From NCBI GenBank assembly GCA_023014335.1, contig JAECYW010000014.1, positions 558,001-622,000 of the forward strand: a stretch of DNA of 64,000 nt, read 5' to 3'. Of the stretch, positions 22,383 to 34,913 are shown one piece after another (within the stretch, counting starts at the first letter, position 1; each line of letters starts with the position of its first letter). Source of the DNA: Galerina marginata. Lineage: Eukaryota > Basidiomycota > Agaricomycetes > Agaricales > Galerinaceae. Position numbers and translations under genes: made by a program. Under the pieces are notes generated by a model that saw only the letters and a list, made by a program, of their open reading frames with translations, did no database searches and was not told where the DNA came from.

Positions 22383-24000
22383 GGTTGAACGTTGAACACT
22401 TCGTTCGAAGTAAAGCTGCCTGAGTACTGAGTGCTTAGGCGTTTATTTAATGGAGAAATCCGAGTTCTATGGACGAATCTTGTACTGGTATTACGAAAGT
22501 CTTCTAGAGTGTGTATCTATGCTTAAATCAGATCCCGCGACTCCTTTGGTTTGTACTCACCAGTAGCCTGGTGCCAAGTTGAACTTTGCAGATATCTCGA
22601 GTTCTTGGCGCTATACCAGAGCACGACCGCACCTGCAGGCTGCGAGAATCTTCCCTAGCATGCTAAAAGCCATGTTTTGCATAAACATGTCTGTCTCAGC
22701 TTCGATATTAGAATTAAAAAAACGCACCAAAGCTATTCCTTTGACGTGTCTTGGTCTCTTCTACGTGGGGAACGAGAGCGAGAGCGGCGCTAGGATTGAG
22801 AGACACTGGCCGATGGCGTTGAGCACGCCTAGTCGGACAGCGCATTGGCTCTCGTTGGGTGAGTTAGCGGCGGTCCCACTCATTACCCATGGGATATTCA
22901 CCTAACCGTCTAAGGGATAAATTAGAGCTAGGGTTGGTCCTCTATTTCGCTTTTCTGATTGTAAGTACGAGATTTAACAACAGTTATCCGATCGTTTTAA
23001 TTGCTTAAGTATAGTTGAGAGTTCGGACAAGAATTTTTGTGGGGTAAACCGTATGTAAATTCGGTGGTCTATAGCAATGGAGTACTGCGCGTCTATCGTG
23101 AGCGCTTGTATTGAGTCGAAATGCAGTTCTCGGAATGATCCGTGATGCGCATCAAACTTGATAGTGCGTCTAATTTCGCATACACTGAGACTTTCTTTAA
23201 ATATAAATGATTTTCCAAGTTTAATAAATATATAGCGCATGTAATTACCGAACTAGTTTGTGTAATCTAAACAAATATGTCGAGGGAAAACTCCCATAAC
23301 AGTGTCACGAATATTGCACGAATACGAGCGACGCAGGAAAGGTTAAAGGGCTGTGACAATGAACAGACGGCGGCGACTATGCCCGCCTTCTCTCCTCAGT
23401 CCTGAGCCTACATGGATGCGAATCCTCCCGGAGCAGGCCCCGGCCCCCGAGGTGCAACTTGAATCAGGTTGCAGCTGAGGAGCGGCCCGTCAAATAGGTT
23501 GCGCACATTGATAGAAACCGGGGCTGAGATTAATAATAAAAAATCTGTCTGTCATCAGCGAAACCGCGCTGACCTTACCTTGCAATACATAGCCCATGGA
23601 AGGTCCACATGGCCCACATAGTGTAGAAAGATTTTAGCCGCCTTCTATCGGAATAGGTTCAAACAATTACCTTGTAAAGTTACCCAATTATGGCGGGAAA
23701 AGCCAAATTTAGCCGACCATGGATTCTGATCGCAATCTTGGATGACCTTGGATGCCAATGGAAGGTGACCTAACTTTGTTACAGCTTGTATTTCATTAGA
23801 TAGTGGGTCAGCATGGCCTTGGCTGACCAACAGCCAAAAAAAATAGCCAATCCCTCATCACCGAACAGGATAGCGACACTAACCGCTGCGCCACGGTGTA
23901 TATAATTATCCATCGCTAAATACTTATATATGGGTCATTTTGTTATTTTTCCCTCAAGGCTTCGTACCCAACCGTTCAAGGATTGTAATACAATTTCACA
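22383..24000. other. No gene recognised
   Basis: AT-rich from 22930 to 23280. Open frames are short. A possible box A (TGGCGCAGCGG, minus strand, 23893-23883) was noted but no tRNA folds. Nothing else is supported. Confidence 0.5.
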
Positions 24001-26545
24001 CATTACTTCTTTCTCTTGAGATTGAGGATTGTTCTTTCTTGCGAGAATAAATGGTAAATAAAGTTTCTCTGTCTTTTAATTTCCGCCGCAAACTTTGAAT
24101 GAGTTTTCAAGGATGTTACCAAGATGGTACGTTGAATACATTCCATGGGGATTTTTTGTTCCTGGATTCTAAGTTAAATCCCAACTTTCTAGCTGCCTAC
24201 CTATTTTCTAACAGAATTTTAAGCTCTACCAATCTTCGCGCGGGCATCCAAGGACCAACCAAAGTTGTCCCAACCATACAAGGTAGCCGGAAACTTGGGG
24301 CCGCCATCCCGTACTCGTGGAATGCGAGCCCAGCTTCGTCGGAGTTTGGAAAGGCTCCGATCTTTTGGCGCTTTCGCTGATGGTGCATAGTAAAGATGGA
24401 GAGCCCAAAACCTGACCTGAAAACCAAGTAAGAGTTAAGGTAGGCCCTCTAATTTCGCTTTTTTTGCAGGCTGGCCAGTCTACTTGTTTCCAGAACATCT
24501 CGACTTCGCTTTTTTGACTTACTTACCCCTCAGGAACAACTCTCCTCTGCTCCTCGACCTGAGCGGCTTATCATTGCAGGTATTATAAACTAAAATTCAG
24601 CTCTAGAATCTTTATCTGATATGTAATTGTCTAGAATAATTAATGTTTAACGGAAATAAACAAGGGAAATCTTGAGTCCAATCCCAAGGCAGGCGCAAAC
24701 CTATGGGGCTGGATACTCGATGGAGATGTAACTGAGGAAATCTGGTAATAACAAATTTCTAAGGTGCTAAAATTCCCGAAGAAAACACCTCGTCGGCGTA
24801 AGTTTGAGAATAGTCTAAAAACTATCAGAAAGTCCATTGGGGAACAGGAGCCAAGTCCAGGAAGCTGCAAGCATAATATTAGGAACATTAGCCTGAGACA
24901 GGGCCGGAAAAGCTGCAGCCTGATATCTGATTGTACATGGCGGGTAAAAAACGATGTCAGCGTCTGTCCATTTGAGCTGGTAGCCTCGCCCTCCAGCTTC
25001 ATCTCGATTCTTCAAGCCTCGATAAGGACTCTTGGGCCAACAGGCAAGGACAGGGCGTTAGGAGAAGACGACGAGCAGAAATTCCGTAGCTGGGTTGCCA
25101 TCCTACACATAGAGTATCCATTCGGGTGGTCAGAGGACGTAGGGGTGGAAGGATGAAAGGATGGAAGGAACCGAGGTAGAGAAGTCGGCGCGAGCAGACG
25201 CGGGCAGTATGTGTGGAGGACGAAGGATAGATTACGTTGATTCTCATGTTCCAGTGAACTTTGAAAGATGAAGGAAGAAAGGGAAAGGGCGGCGAGAAGA
25301 GAGACATGCGGCACTGGACGTCGACGCTGATGGTGCCTGCCAGATTGACGCGGAAGCCTGCAGCTTCGTGCGGGCTGCGTCTTGAAGTTTGAAGCCTGAA
25401 AAGTCGCATGGTAAATTCGAGTACGTCGATAGCGCCGAGGTCAGACCTCTCCAGCTCGCCGGTCGTGCTCGTGCCTCTTCACCGAAGTTCGAGGCCCGTG
25501 GTGTCGAAAGCCAGTCTCCTCATCCACCCCCTTAATCCAAGACCTTCAAAACCCCTCACTCTCACGCACCACCCAAAACCAACCTCCTCCCGACCACTCA
25601 ATGCTACCTCGGAGAGGACGCCCATTGCCTGAGGCTGAGTATATGCGCTCAAACAGTCTTTGAACGAGGTGCGCTGCCAGCTTAGCTGTAACGCCTGCTC
25701 TGTCTGAATCGCTAGGAGGGAAAGAGAGTGCAGGAGGCGAGGGCAGGGCCGAGCAAGAATGGCAGCAGATTCGGGCAGATGGCGGTCGCGGTGCAGAATT
25801 TGGAGTCTGGAGTCGACACTGCGTTGGATGAGGGCAAAGATATCTATACGGTATTGACAGGCCAAGCATGTGCCACGACGAGAGTTCATGGCGAAACCAT
25901 GGTACACGCTGAATCTTCGTGCGCCTAAGTGGCGGGCAAAGCTATGGTTGCCTACCCGTTCGTCAATAACAAACCAGCGAGAATCAACGCTCGACCGGTG
26001 CGCACGAACGTGGGGCTATTCGATGGTTCATACCGTTGCTGGTGGTAGTGGAGTCGATGATTCGCCGGTAATGCATTGAATTTTGTTCATTAGATCACGA
26101 CGAGCTGGCGGAGCCTGCGATGAAGCTGTGGGCGATGCCCGGTGATTATAACGTTAGTTGGCGGGGCTCATCTCTGAGTAGGTTGGTCTTTTCTTCCCCT
26201 GCTGCTCGTAGGCGTCTTCTCGACCCGCGCGATGCCCCAGAACTCCAAGCTTCGAGCTCAAAAAAAGTCCACAATCCACCCTCCGTAAGTGATGCAAGGC
26301 CAGCAGTGCCTCGTTGAATGTTTCAGAGGCGAGTAGGGCATCCACTCGGGGCTACGGCTGGAGCATAATATCATTATGGCGGACATGGATCGACCGCCTA
26401 TGTTGGCAAGGACATCGAAGGGTGACGTGAATGCACATTTAGAACCAACCATTCTGTGGCTGTGCTCAGACTCACCTTGCCATCAACCACGACGCGCTCA
26501 TCTGTCATTTCGCTTTGCACGTCTTTTTATCCACTTCTAATAGTA

Positions 26546-26740
26546 TAGTTCACGGTAGCGTTTTTTGTTCGTTTTTCAATCCATTTTCCATTCTGTTTTT
26601 CAAGAAAAAAGAGACGAGAAACAAAGTCAAAAAGGAGTCAAAAGTGGAAAATTTCTGAAAAACAACCTTGCAACTTGTTTTTCGTGAAATTTCTGTTTTT
26701 GATCCCGTTTCTCATCTCATTTTTCGATGCTGGGTTTTGA
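26546..26740. mobile_element. Partial MITE-like element
   Basis: The left end AGTTCACGGTAGCGTTTTTT resembles the ends of the element at 27691-27836. The interior has T-rich and A-rich arms partly complementary to each other (GAGACGAGAAACAAAGTC against GTTTCTCATCTCATTTTTCG). The right end was not found. Confidence 0.35.
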
Positions 26741-27690
26741 ACTCCGATTTCACCAGTAACCGTCGTACCTCACCGGCTTCCTTCCCTCCCACCATCATGC
26801 CCATCCCATTCCACGTCCCACTACATCTTCCACATCGACATCAAACCTAATCCACCACACCACCATGTCTTGAGAGACTCAGACCTCAAGAGAATGCAAA
26901 AGGCAAACTTTAAGGAGGGGTCATCGCAGGTGTCCACTCACCGCGACGGTGAACAGAGTAGGGAACGGCAAGGAGAAAGAAGTGAGGATGACCAGGTACG
27001 TGGCAAACTACCGCATACTGCCCCGTTTAATCCCACCACCCCTCTCGTGTTTAGCATAGGTTGACGACATCCACGACGCGCGCGGTCGTCAGATTGGGCC
27101 CCCAACCATACTGACAGCGACACGCCGCTCTTGCCTGTAGTTTCGTTATAGGATGGTGATTACCCGCGTATGACCTAAATATGGCCCCGCTACACTCTCA
27201 CCGGCAGCGTAACCTTTCTCTGTACTCATTACTAACCCCTCGTCGCACAGGCATCGACGCCATCATTGCTGAATCACGCTGTCGACGCTGCAAACATCAG
27301 AGTCCGCCTGCCAACGTACCCACAATGCTGAAATTTCCTTTCCATGCAGATTCCGACGCTCGAGACCGAAGCTATGACCGCGTGGACGCCATAGGCATTC
27401 ACAGTACTAGTACCACACTTAAATATGTAAATGTAACCAACCTATTAAATCAATAGAAATGTACATTTTAAAAGGTTGACTACCACTTGGTGTATTTGAT
27501 GACTCAACGAGGAGTATGACCAATAAATGACTTAGAGTAAATGTTTACTGACTTCACGGCGGGCCCTGGACGGGACTTGTACTCGCTGGGTGCTTCATAG
27601 CTGAGTTGGAAAGGCTGCCGCCATGCCGGACACTTCTCAAGTTCGTTTTTCATCCATTTTTGGCCTATTTTTGCCTTTTTACGGGAGGGG

Positions 27691-27836
27691 TGGTTCATAG
27701 TAGCTGTTTTTGGCTTATTTTTGATTTCATTTCTCGTCCATTTTTACCGCCAACTCTTGTCTCCTGGCAGTAAAAATGAACGAAAAACAAGATGAAAAAC
27801 AAGCCGAAAACGGCCGAAAAACGCTACTGTGAGCTA
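27691..27836. mobile_element. MITE-like foldback element
   Basis: Left arm from TGGTTCATAGTAGCTGTTTTTGG to about 27755; right arm from about 27768 to GCTACTGTGAGCT. The reverse complement of the right end (AGCTCACAGTAGCGTTTTTC) matches the left end imperfectly over about 55 bp, with a loop of roughly 15 nt. No coding capacity. Confidence 0.6.
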
Positions 27837-28819
27837 CCCTAATGTCTTTATCAACAGTCCTGCGACTTCCCCACGCGCGATTCCTGCTCTCTCCTGAAAA
27901 TAGCCCTCTGAGCCGCACACGACGAAGACAAGACTGATTTACAGGTCAACTTGAATACCGAACAGGAATTCAAGGCTTCCTAATTTCTTCTCCTTCTTCA
28001 CCTGCTATCAGACGAGGCCCAACACCCTCGTTGATGATCTATTGCTTACAGAGAACCTCGTTTGTCGTTGCGATCCTCGTTTACTGAGTATATGCGCACC
28101 TGGGATGGAGGTGAGTTTTGTCCAACACCTGGTCGTGCAGATGTCTAACCCCAATTCCAACTCCAGCTCTAACTACCGCGACTGAAGAGCCTAGATATGA
28201 ATTTAAAGCGAGGTCTGCGCCACAAGGTCATCCTGCCCGAATTGCCTTGTCTGTCTATTCGAGACGGTTACAGCGCGCAATGGAGTTCCGGGATGTTGGT
28301 GTGGTTCGTCAAGAATCCAGTTACAATTTCCGCACACGGCATCAACATCCTTTTTTTCCTCGCAGTCGCCAGTGGTCATTCCCTAGTTGTCGTCAGTTGG
28401 GAAACCACGGCAATACTCGAGAATGCCGACGTCCATTTCTCCTCCTCCTCCTCCTCCTCCTCGTCGGATAGGAAGGCTCAATGTGGACGCGAGACGACGC
28501 GAGGACGGGAAAACGTGGTCACCCACAAGCTCGAAATTGATTAGGGACTCGGACCACCGACGAACCAGCTCCGCCAGACTTGAGTGGACTTGACTCAATT
28601 TCTCTTCTTGCTTTCCAGAGGCGCATCCGTCTCAAGACCCTCTCGTTAATTCCATTCCGCAGTCTAGGTCCCAACGAGCCTTCGCTGAATCCATCTCTGG
28701 GCTTGCGTCCGCTCCTGAACGACAACGAACTTGAAGATCACCTTCATGCTGCAAGCGTGTCCACGAATTGAGGAGATAGAGATCAGAAGGAGAAAGCAGC
28801 ACGGAAGACAACCCGAGGG

Positions 28820-29520
28820 TGTCTCTGCTACGATTGACCAAGCGGACGGAATTGGACCAAATACTCCCCGACCTCCAGCTCATTGTCTTCCCAGCTGGAT
28901 TCACTTTTCGCTCAAAATAAACTCATTTGACTTTCATAGCGACGCCCAACATTAACGCTTCCCAAGGTGACCCAACGCCAAGACCAAGTCACCTCAAAAG
29001 CAAATCGAATATCCGAAGGTGATATTCGACCACTATGGAAGGGGAAAGTCAATACCGCCGTTGTTCTTCGCACATACGCCAATGCACTTGAAATTTGAAA
29101 GTATTGCATTGCCTCGGAGGCGCCTCTGATGCTTCTCGCTCCAAGGGCAGATATACGCCAAGAGGCTCAAACGGCGAACATTCGATATTCAATGCTGTTC
29201 CGATGACCTCACTTGGTTCATCGTTATCTTTTCATTCCTTTCTTACCCCGCTTGAGCTCTGGGCTCTCGCCCTGACCTTAACACCCGCATACATCGAGCA
29301 TCTAACCTCTTCGACGTTCTTTGCGTCCATCGCCTCTGGCTTTCTCGAGAGCCTCGGTTACAGTCGCCGTTGTCTTCCAATGCGATGTGTTCGAATATCG
29401 GTGTTCCTGCAGTGGTAAGGCAAGATGCGTCTTTCAAGAGTCTCGCTCACGTCTTATCCTAGGATCTTACGTCCTAAAACGACTTGAATACCAGCAAGAA
29501 CGCCGGTATTAAGCTATGAT
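28820..29520 (+). pseudogene. Fossil third copy of module B leader
   Basis: Aligns by eye with 16810-17460: GACGCCCAACATTAACGC with GGTGCCCAACTTCAACGC, TATTCGACCACTATGGAA with TATTCGACCCCTATGGAA, and AACACCCGCATACATCGAGC with AACACCCGCATACCGAGCC. It keeps the order of segments but has many substitutions. The deaminase-like coding exons themselves were not found beyond it. Confidence 0.7.
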
Positions 29521-30860
29521 AGCTCACAGTCTTCGGTTGGCGATTGTGTGTGCGACGTGAAGCGTACTACGAGGCGAAATAGGCGGGACGACGCAGGCTG
29601 AAATGGTACGTGGGCATGTTGAAGGCTGATCGACGGTTGGCTGAACATTCTTCTTCCTCCTAGAATCAACGCGAGTCGGGGTCACCATAAGAAACTCGAA
29701 GAACGACAAGAGCGCAAAATTGTGGAACTAGGGAGGGAAGGCGAAGGGACGAAGGTGTGTGAGGCACTTTGGGGTCGATCTCTGCCTAGATCTGAATGAA
29801 AGTGGGGTCAAAGTTTAGAAGAATGCGGAGTCCGCTCAGGTGCCCACCGAAAAGTTGCTTGTATGTTGGGGTTCATGCTTGTGATGCGCTGGCGACTACG
29901 AGCATCGACAGGACGGAAGATGTGAGGTAGCTTGGAGGTATGTGGCCTTTTCGAGGGCTGAATGACGTTTTGGCTGAGGATTCTTCTTTTATAGACTCTG
30001 TCCTGCCTGGGATCAGCGAGTGGAAGGACAAGAAGACCAACTCGTAAAACTAACGACAGGCTGGGATGTGACTCGATGAGTGAAAAACCAGCCCAAACAC
30101 GAATGCGGTTCTGAATTTATACAGCCACGGAGACTTGTTTGGGAGTTCGCTTTCGCGATGTTGGCGACTGTAAGGATGAATTGGGCGGAGGATGAACGAT
30201 GCAGGATGTAGGTACGTGGAGCTCGTTCCGGATCCTTGGAGGTTTTTGCTGATTCCTGAACATTATTCCCTTTCGTAGAATCTGGAAGTTTGGGTCAGCA
30301 GAGGAAACTCAAAAGACGACAAGAAAACTGATTCAAGGGGCTAACAAGGAGGATAGAACTACAACAAACGAAAAACTAACAGTGAGACGAACCCGGCTAG
30401 ATTGGTAACCAGACGCAGAATGAGGAGTTCTACAAAATAGTGAACTTCGATTCTCTTTGGCGCCGCTTCTTAGAAGGATCCATCATCGGTTTAGAACCCA
30501 GCTATGACTCCACCAAAAACTTATCCACACTTGGGAGTTCGTGCAGGATATCTACGATGGAAGACACGAACTGAAGGTACGTGTGGCGCGAGAAAGGCTC
30601 ACTGATGTGTTGGCTGAATGTTCTTGTTCTTTTAGAATCAATTCAAGTTCTCGGCAAGCCAAAATCGAATAATGACAAGAAAATCAGTACAAAAAGCCAG
30701 CGACGAGACTCATTGGCGATTGCGGGGGTTCAGATGACGGAAGGTCCGGCCAGGAGGTACTTGGGCATTTTGATAGATGTCCGACATTTTCGCTGAACGT
30801 TCCTGTTCTAGAACCGACTCAAGAAGATAACAAGGATCGATGGGACTGCGAGGGGTGAAA
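29520..30860 (+). repeat. Array of decayed exon/intron cassettes
   Basis: At least six units share GGTAYGTG, then GGCTGA...TTGGCTGAACATTCTT and (C/T)TAG followed by AATC or a variant. Intron-like parts are about 40-70 bp: around 29605-29663, 29758-29794, 29937-30000, 30212-30280, 30577-30640 and 30757-30812. The exon-like parts repeat a GACAAGAA core, read as DKK in several frames. The first two units correspond to 17630-17860 in deaminase-like copy 2, so the array grew from, or gave rise to, that 5' region. Most units no longer share one open frame. Confidence 0.6.
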
Positions 30861-31621
30861 TATCTGCAAGAACACAAATTTGACCATGACAGCCGGTGAA
30901 GACTTGGTTTCAAATTTAGGTTGAGATGTGCTGGCCATTGCTAGGATCAATAAGACGGAACCACAAGGCCAACTTACGCTTCAAGACACAATTCCTTGGC
31001 TGTGATATCGTACATGCTTTCGATTGTGGTAATGTGCAAAATTCTCGCTCGATCACCGGTGCAGCTGTTACCGGTTCGGTTGACTTCGTTCAATGGTGGG
31101 TGACATTCGAAGTTAACAAACTAGGCACCTGACCAACACAGAATCCAGTGAATATCCTTTACACAACTCCTTGTTAGTCATCGGCAATGGCCTACATGTC
31201 AGCGAATCTATTAAAATCGACCAACAACTCCAAAAATTCTCTTTAGTGAGCATGATTGTCAATCGTTGGTTTGCGCGCAAATATACATGTTGTTCTCGGG
31301 TTGGAGCAATACCCCAAATCTCGTGCATTTGTCTTCACTTGATTAACTGGGTAGCTTTGAGTGATCCAAGTGGCAACAGATTGGAGTTGTCATTCGTCTT
31401 ACTAAACCCAGTCATGAAGTTATCGGTCTTGGGTTGCGGCTCCTCCACCAAATCCAATCCAAACGTGCTAAGTTTTTAAGGAAACTCTTTAGCTCCCTTT
31501 GCGAGAGCAACTTATGCAAGGAAGAAATCAATGGTGGCTTGGTTCGATTAAATTAGAACGACGGAGACATTAACTAAATATTCGCTGGCTCTTACTTATC
31601 ATCTACTGCCACGTACATCGA
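30861..31621. other. No gene recognised
   Basis: Downstream flank of the TPR-CHAT gene. Open frames of 65-100 codons lack domains. A last relic of the cassette array may extend to about 30900. Confidence 0.45.
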
Positions 31622-34600
31622 TTATACGCCCAAATGAATGTAGGGTACCCAGCTAAATAAAGCGGACCTGGAGTAACCAATTTTTTGTCGAAGATGTTGT
31701 ATCGCAGAATGAAGCGCACTGGCAGCACAAGCACTACTTAGTAACACTTTCTTCTCTTTGCCATTTGCACTAAGGAGTTTTGAATAGAAATCTTCTGCAA
31801 CCTGCTGCCCATAAGAATCCTTGATGGACCACATCGTGGCTACAACACCTTGGTACCCAGCGGCAAGCATTGCCGCGGCCAGATGAACAGCTTCTTCAGA
31901 GAGCTTCGCGTCGCCGCTGCTGGTTTGACATGCAGATAAGAATGCCAAATCAGAATTGGGTACTTGTTTCGTGATAATTTTTGACAATTCCAATCGCCCA
32001 TCGTTAAGACAGAACCCACTCTTCAAGGGGTTGGAGAGATCCTGGACGGCATGGCACGCCAGATGGACACAACTGTGTGATTCCATTTCTTGCATCACTC
32101 GAAGAGTAGTGGCAGACTCTCCAGTCAAAGACAGGCAGTGGATGCATTCTTTTTCCTTCATTTTTTCTTGAATCGCTGCAGTCTCACGGACTGTACCAGG
32201 TAAGCGCGAAAGACCAGGAGTTTCGGGTTGACTAATGAGAAGAAGTCTGCAATCGATATTGTCTGAATTCGAAGATACTTCGGATCCTTTGAGAAATGCA
32301 GTTACGGTAGGGACGTAAGACGATATGACGAAGTCAGAAGTGCAGGAACCAGGATCTGGCTTTGAGCCGTCGTCTTTGGGATAAACACCAGCCGCGTGAA
32401 GAGGAAGAAATGCCAATGGGCCGGTGGGACACCACCATATGCGGCTTGGAACGGGTAATGGATCCTTCGGACAATATTAGGAGCAACTTGTTAAAGAAGC
32501 AAATTTTAAACGTACTAAGATATTGAGACCACTTAAGATTGGCTTAACGACCTGTATCCACAGCTTTTGAAGAATGCCGTGCATGTCAGTAGCGATTTCT
32601 TCTCGCATGCCTCGCGTGTTTGATTCCGTATTTTCCTCTTCCTCTTCCTTTGCCAGTGAGCTGCGGTCACGAAGCCCGAGCGACGAGAGGTGGAGATATA
32701 GGTTACTGCGAAAATTGGTTGCCTGTACATGGGAGAACGCATTGAGAGGTATATGGAGAACTTTGCAAGTCTCAGGAACTGGAGCTAGTGCGTCACAGCG
32801 CTCTGCATGAACATTAATAACCACAACCGGACCGTCTTTCAGTCGGCCAAGAAGGCTAGCGCACTGCGGTGGACGAAGGAAATTTCGGAACTTAGGGATG
32901 TCGATCTTGCGGATCCTTTCGAGCAGTTTATCCCATTCTTGAGCTAGCTTGATGTGTTCTGTCGCCTCGGCTTGTATTGACATCTTCCGGTGCATAGTAG
33001 GCTCTGGCCCAGCGGTTGACAATTCTATCCGTGACCCCGCATGCTCTAAGGCTTTCGAGACCCTCAAGATATCACTGGCAAGCCTAGCATCGTGAAGTTC
33101 GAGATCTTCCAATGGTGTTCGGAGGTTGTTGATCTGATTCCAGACAATGCACCGGCCTTGCTCAAGCCACTCCAAGGCCCTGTCAGTATGGCCGAGAGAG
33201 ATGGCAAAAGCCGCAGCGGTAGTCGACAGGTCAGATATGTCAATGAGGGTGGCATGGCGCATGCGTATGGTTTTCTCAACTCCCGCAACGCGCGAGAGGA
33301 GCTCGATGGCGGTGGTGTAGGCGGCCATTGATTCAGATGGATCTTGCAGCTTCCTTGAATGCATTGCCCAGAGTTTGGCCGACTCGAGGCGGCTAGAAGG
33401 ACCACCCGTGGCATGGGCTGACGCTTGACGGTAGAGTGAGATTACCTTTTCAAGGTCGCTTTTAGACCCGGTGATCTCAGAGCGATGCATATAAGATGTC
33501 CCAAGCTGAGTAAGCCTGTTCGTCAGCTCTGCATGGCCGTTGGGTGTGAACTGAACAACCTGTTCATGTATTGATATCGCTTCAAAGAGATCTTCGGGAA
33601 TTTTATCGCATTGGAAGCGCTGTAAGAAAATATTTCCGAGATTGAACAGGACGACGCAACGATGGGCAGTGCGCTCATCGTGGGTGATGGAAGATGCGAC
33701 TTTAAATGTTTCCAAGGCCATGTCAAGGTACTTGCGCTTCTCTGTGATTTCATAGCACTGTAAGAACGCATTTCCTTGGTTATTGAGAAAATTGGGCATA
33801 TCTCCATGATCCTCTGGAGTAAGTGGGAACGCCTTGTCATAAGCGTGTAATGCCGCAGTGACATCTGCAAGACTTTGACGCCAGTGATTTCGACGCAGAT
33901 ACGCGACCGCAAGCAAATTGAGCCATCGGGGTAAATCTGGATGGTTTTCGGGAGTAAGCAAGATGGCTTGTTCCAAGGTCGAAATGGCTTCGGAACCGTC
34001 CTTGAGGTCTCCCGTCTGTTCAAGGCGAGTGGAAAGCGAATGGCCGAGATTGGCCAACCTTCCAGGTAGTGAGGGGTCGTCCTCTGGTGTTCGATGAACT
34101 GCTGTTTGGAAAGCTCCTATTCCTTCTGAGAGGTCTTTTAAGTCGCCAGTATACTTAAATTGGCTCAAGAGAGATGTCCCTAGATTATTGAACATCCCAG
34201 GCAAGCCTGGGTGTTGAGGATTTGGAACCAGATCGATAGCATTTTGATGAGAGAGGATTGCTTCAGATATATCTTCAAATTTCTCTGTGTGCATAAACCT
34301 AATGGAGAGCGATAGCCCGAGCATATTTCGAAACTTTGGTTCATTGGGACGGAGACGAGCAGCCTCGCGGAAGGACAGGATCGCTGAGGAGATATCCACG
34401 ATATCTTTTTGCGTGCATTTGAAGCGACGGAGAAGTGAATTTCCGAGGTTGAATTGCACTCCAGGAATCATAGCATCGCCTTTTGGAACGAGATCGGTGA
34501 GCTTCTGGTATACTGTTATTGCCTCGGTGATATCTGCGATGTCTGGGTTCGGATTGGATGCAATGGAACGGTGGTATTGAGACCCAAGGTCAATCAGCCT

Positions 34601-34699
34601 CTCGATAACGTTGGCGCATCCTATGGCGAAATAGATCTTCACATCGTATCCCCCTTTTGCAGGATGCAGTCGACGCATAAACCCTGACACTGCGGGCAT
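31622..34699 (-). CDS. TPR-CHAT protein (caspase-like protease domain)
   Basis: Two exons, 34699-32516 and 32464-31622, with a 51-bp phase-0 intron (GTACGT...CGAAG), give about 1008 residues. The N-terminal 480 residues are a string of about ten tetratricopeptide-type repeats (for example FNLGNSLLRRF, NNLGTSLLSQF, ANLGHSLSTRL, LNNQGNAFLQ). A helical linker follows. The C-terminal CHAT domain starts with RIWWCPTGPLAFLPLH, right after the intron, and keeps VHLACHA with the catalytic His and LAFLSACQTSSGD with the catalytic Cys. CHAT domains are caspase-clan cysteine protease folds; in fungi this architecture is expanded and roles in programmed death or conflict are suspected, substrates unknown. 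I chose the ATG at 34699; a GTG at 34762 is in frame but unlikely. All key residues are present, so the gene looks functional. Confidence 0.9.
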
Positions 34700-34715
34700 T
34701 GGCTTCTTTTTGAAC

Positions 34716-34913
34716 GGAATAGATTTCAAAATAAATTGTAACTGAATTTGAACCAAGTTCACGCCAGAATGTTTTGCTTAGAGTGTGAATAGATTTCAAA
34801 TTTTGGTCACAATGTATTCAAAATTCCGGCGACAGATAGATTACAAATTTGGTCACACTACAATCGGTATCAAAGCACGGAATAGATTTCAAATCTGGTC
34901 AAAATCTATTCCG
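34716..34913. promoter_or_regulatory. Repeated GAATAGATTTCAAA motif upstream of TPR-CHAT gene
   Basis: Copies at 34716-34730, 34787-34800, about 34835-34850 (AGATAGATTACAAA) and 34879-34892. Three are followed by TTTGGTCAC or a close variant. The last copy forms a 12-bp perfect inverted repeat (CGGAATAGATTT 34878-34889 with AAATCTATTCCG 34902-34913). They lie 15-215 bp upstream of the proposed start. They may be operator-like sites or a decayed inserted element. Confidence 0.5.

Larger units (their letters stand above)
24001..28819. other. Gene-poor stretch with foldback elements
   Basis: Many frames of 60-140 codons on both strands overlap without recognisable domains or paired splice signals; composition swings between GC-rich (25100-25800, 28100-28700) and T-rich. 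A run of CTC trinucleotides (28438-28463) is a microsatellite. Two related foldback elements are listed separately. No gene is supported. Confidence 0.45.

Noticed and set aside
23883..23893. Box A-like TGGCGCAGCGG on the minus strand (possible tRNA or tRNA-derived SINE)
   Set aside because: No box B (GGTTCGANTCC) follows at the right distance and the D and anticodon arms do not pair.
24640..25632. Frames of 100-140 codons on both strands
   Set aside because: Mutually overlapping, no splice support, no recognisable family.
28438..28463. CTC repeat that might be a CRISPR-like or regulatory array
   Set aside because: A simple trinucleotide microsatellite without spacers.
33523..34023. 166-codon minus-strand frame inside the TPR-CHAT gene
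   Set aside because: It lies in another frame of the same strand within a well-supported exon; a shadow.
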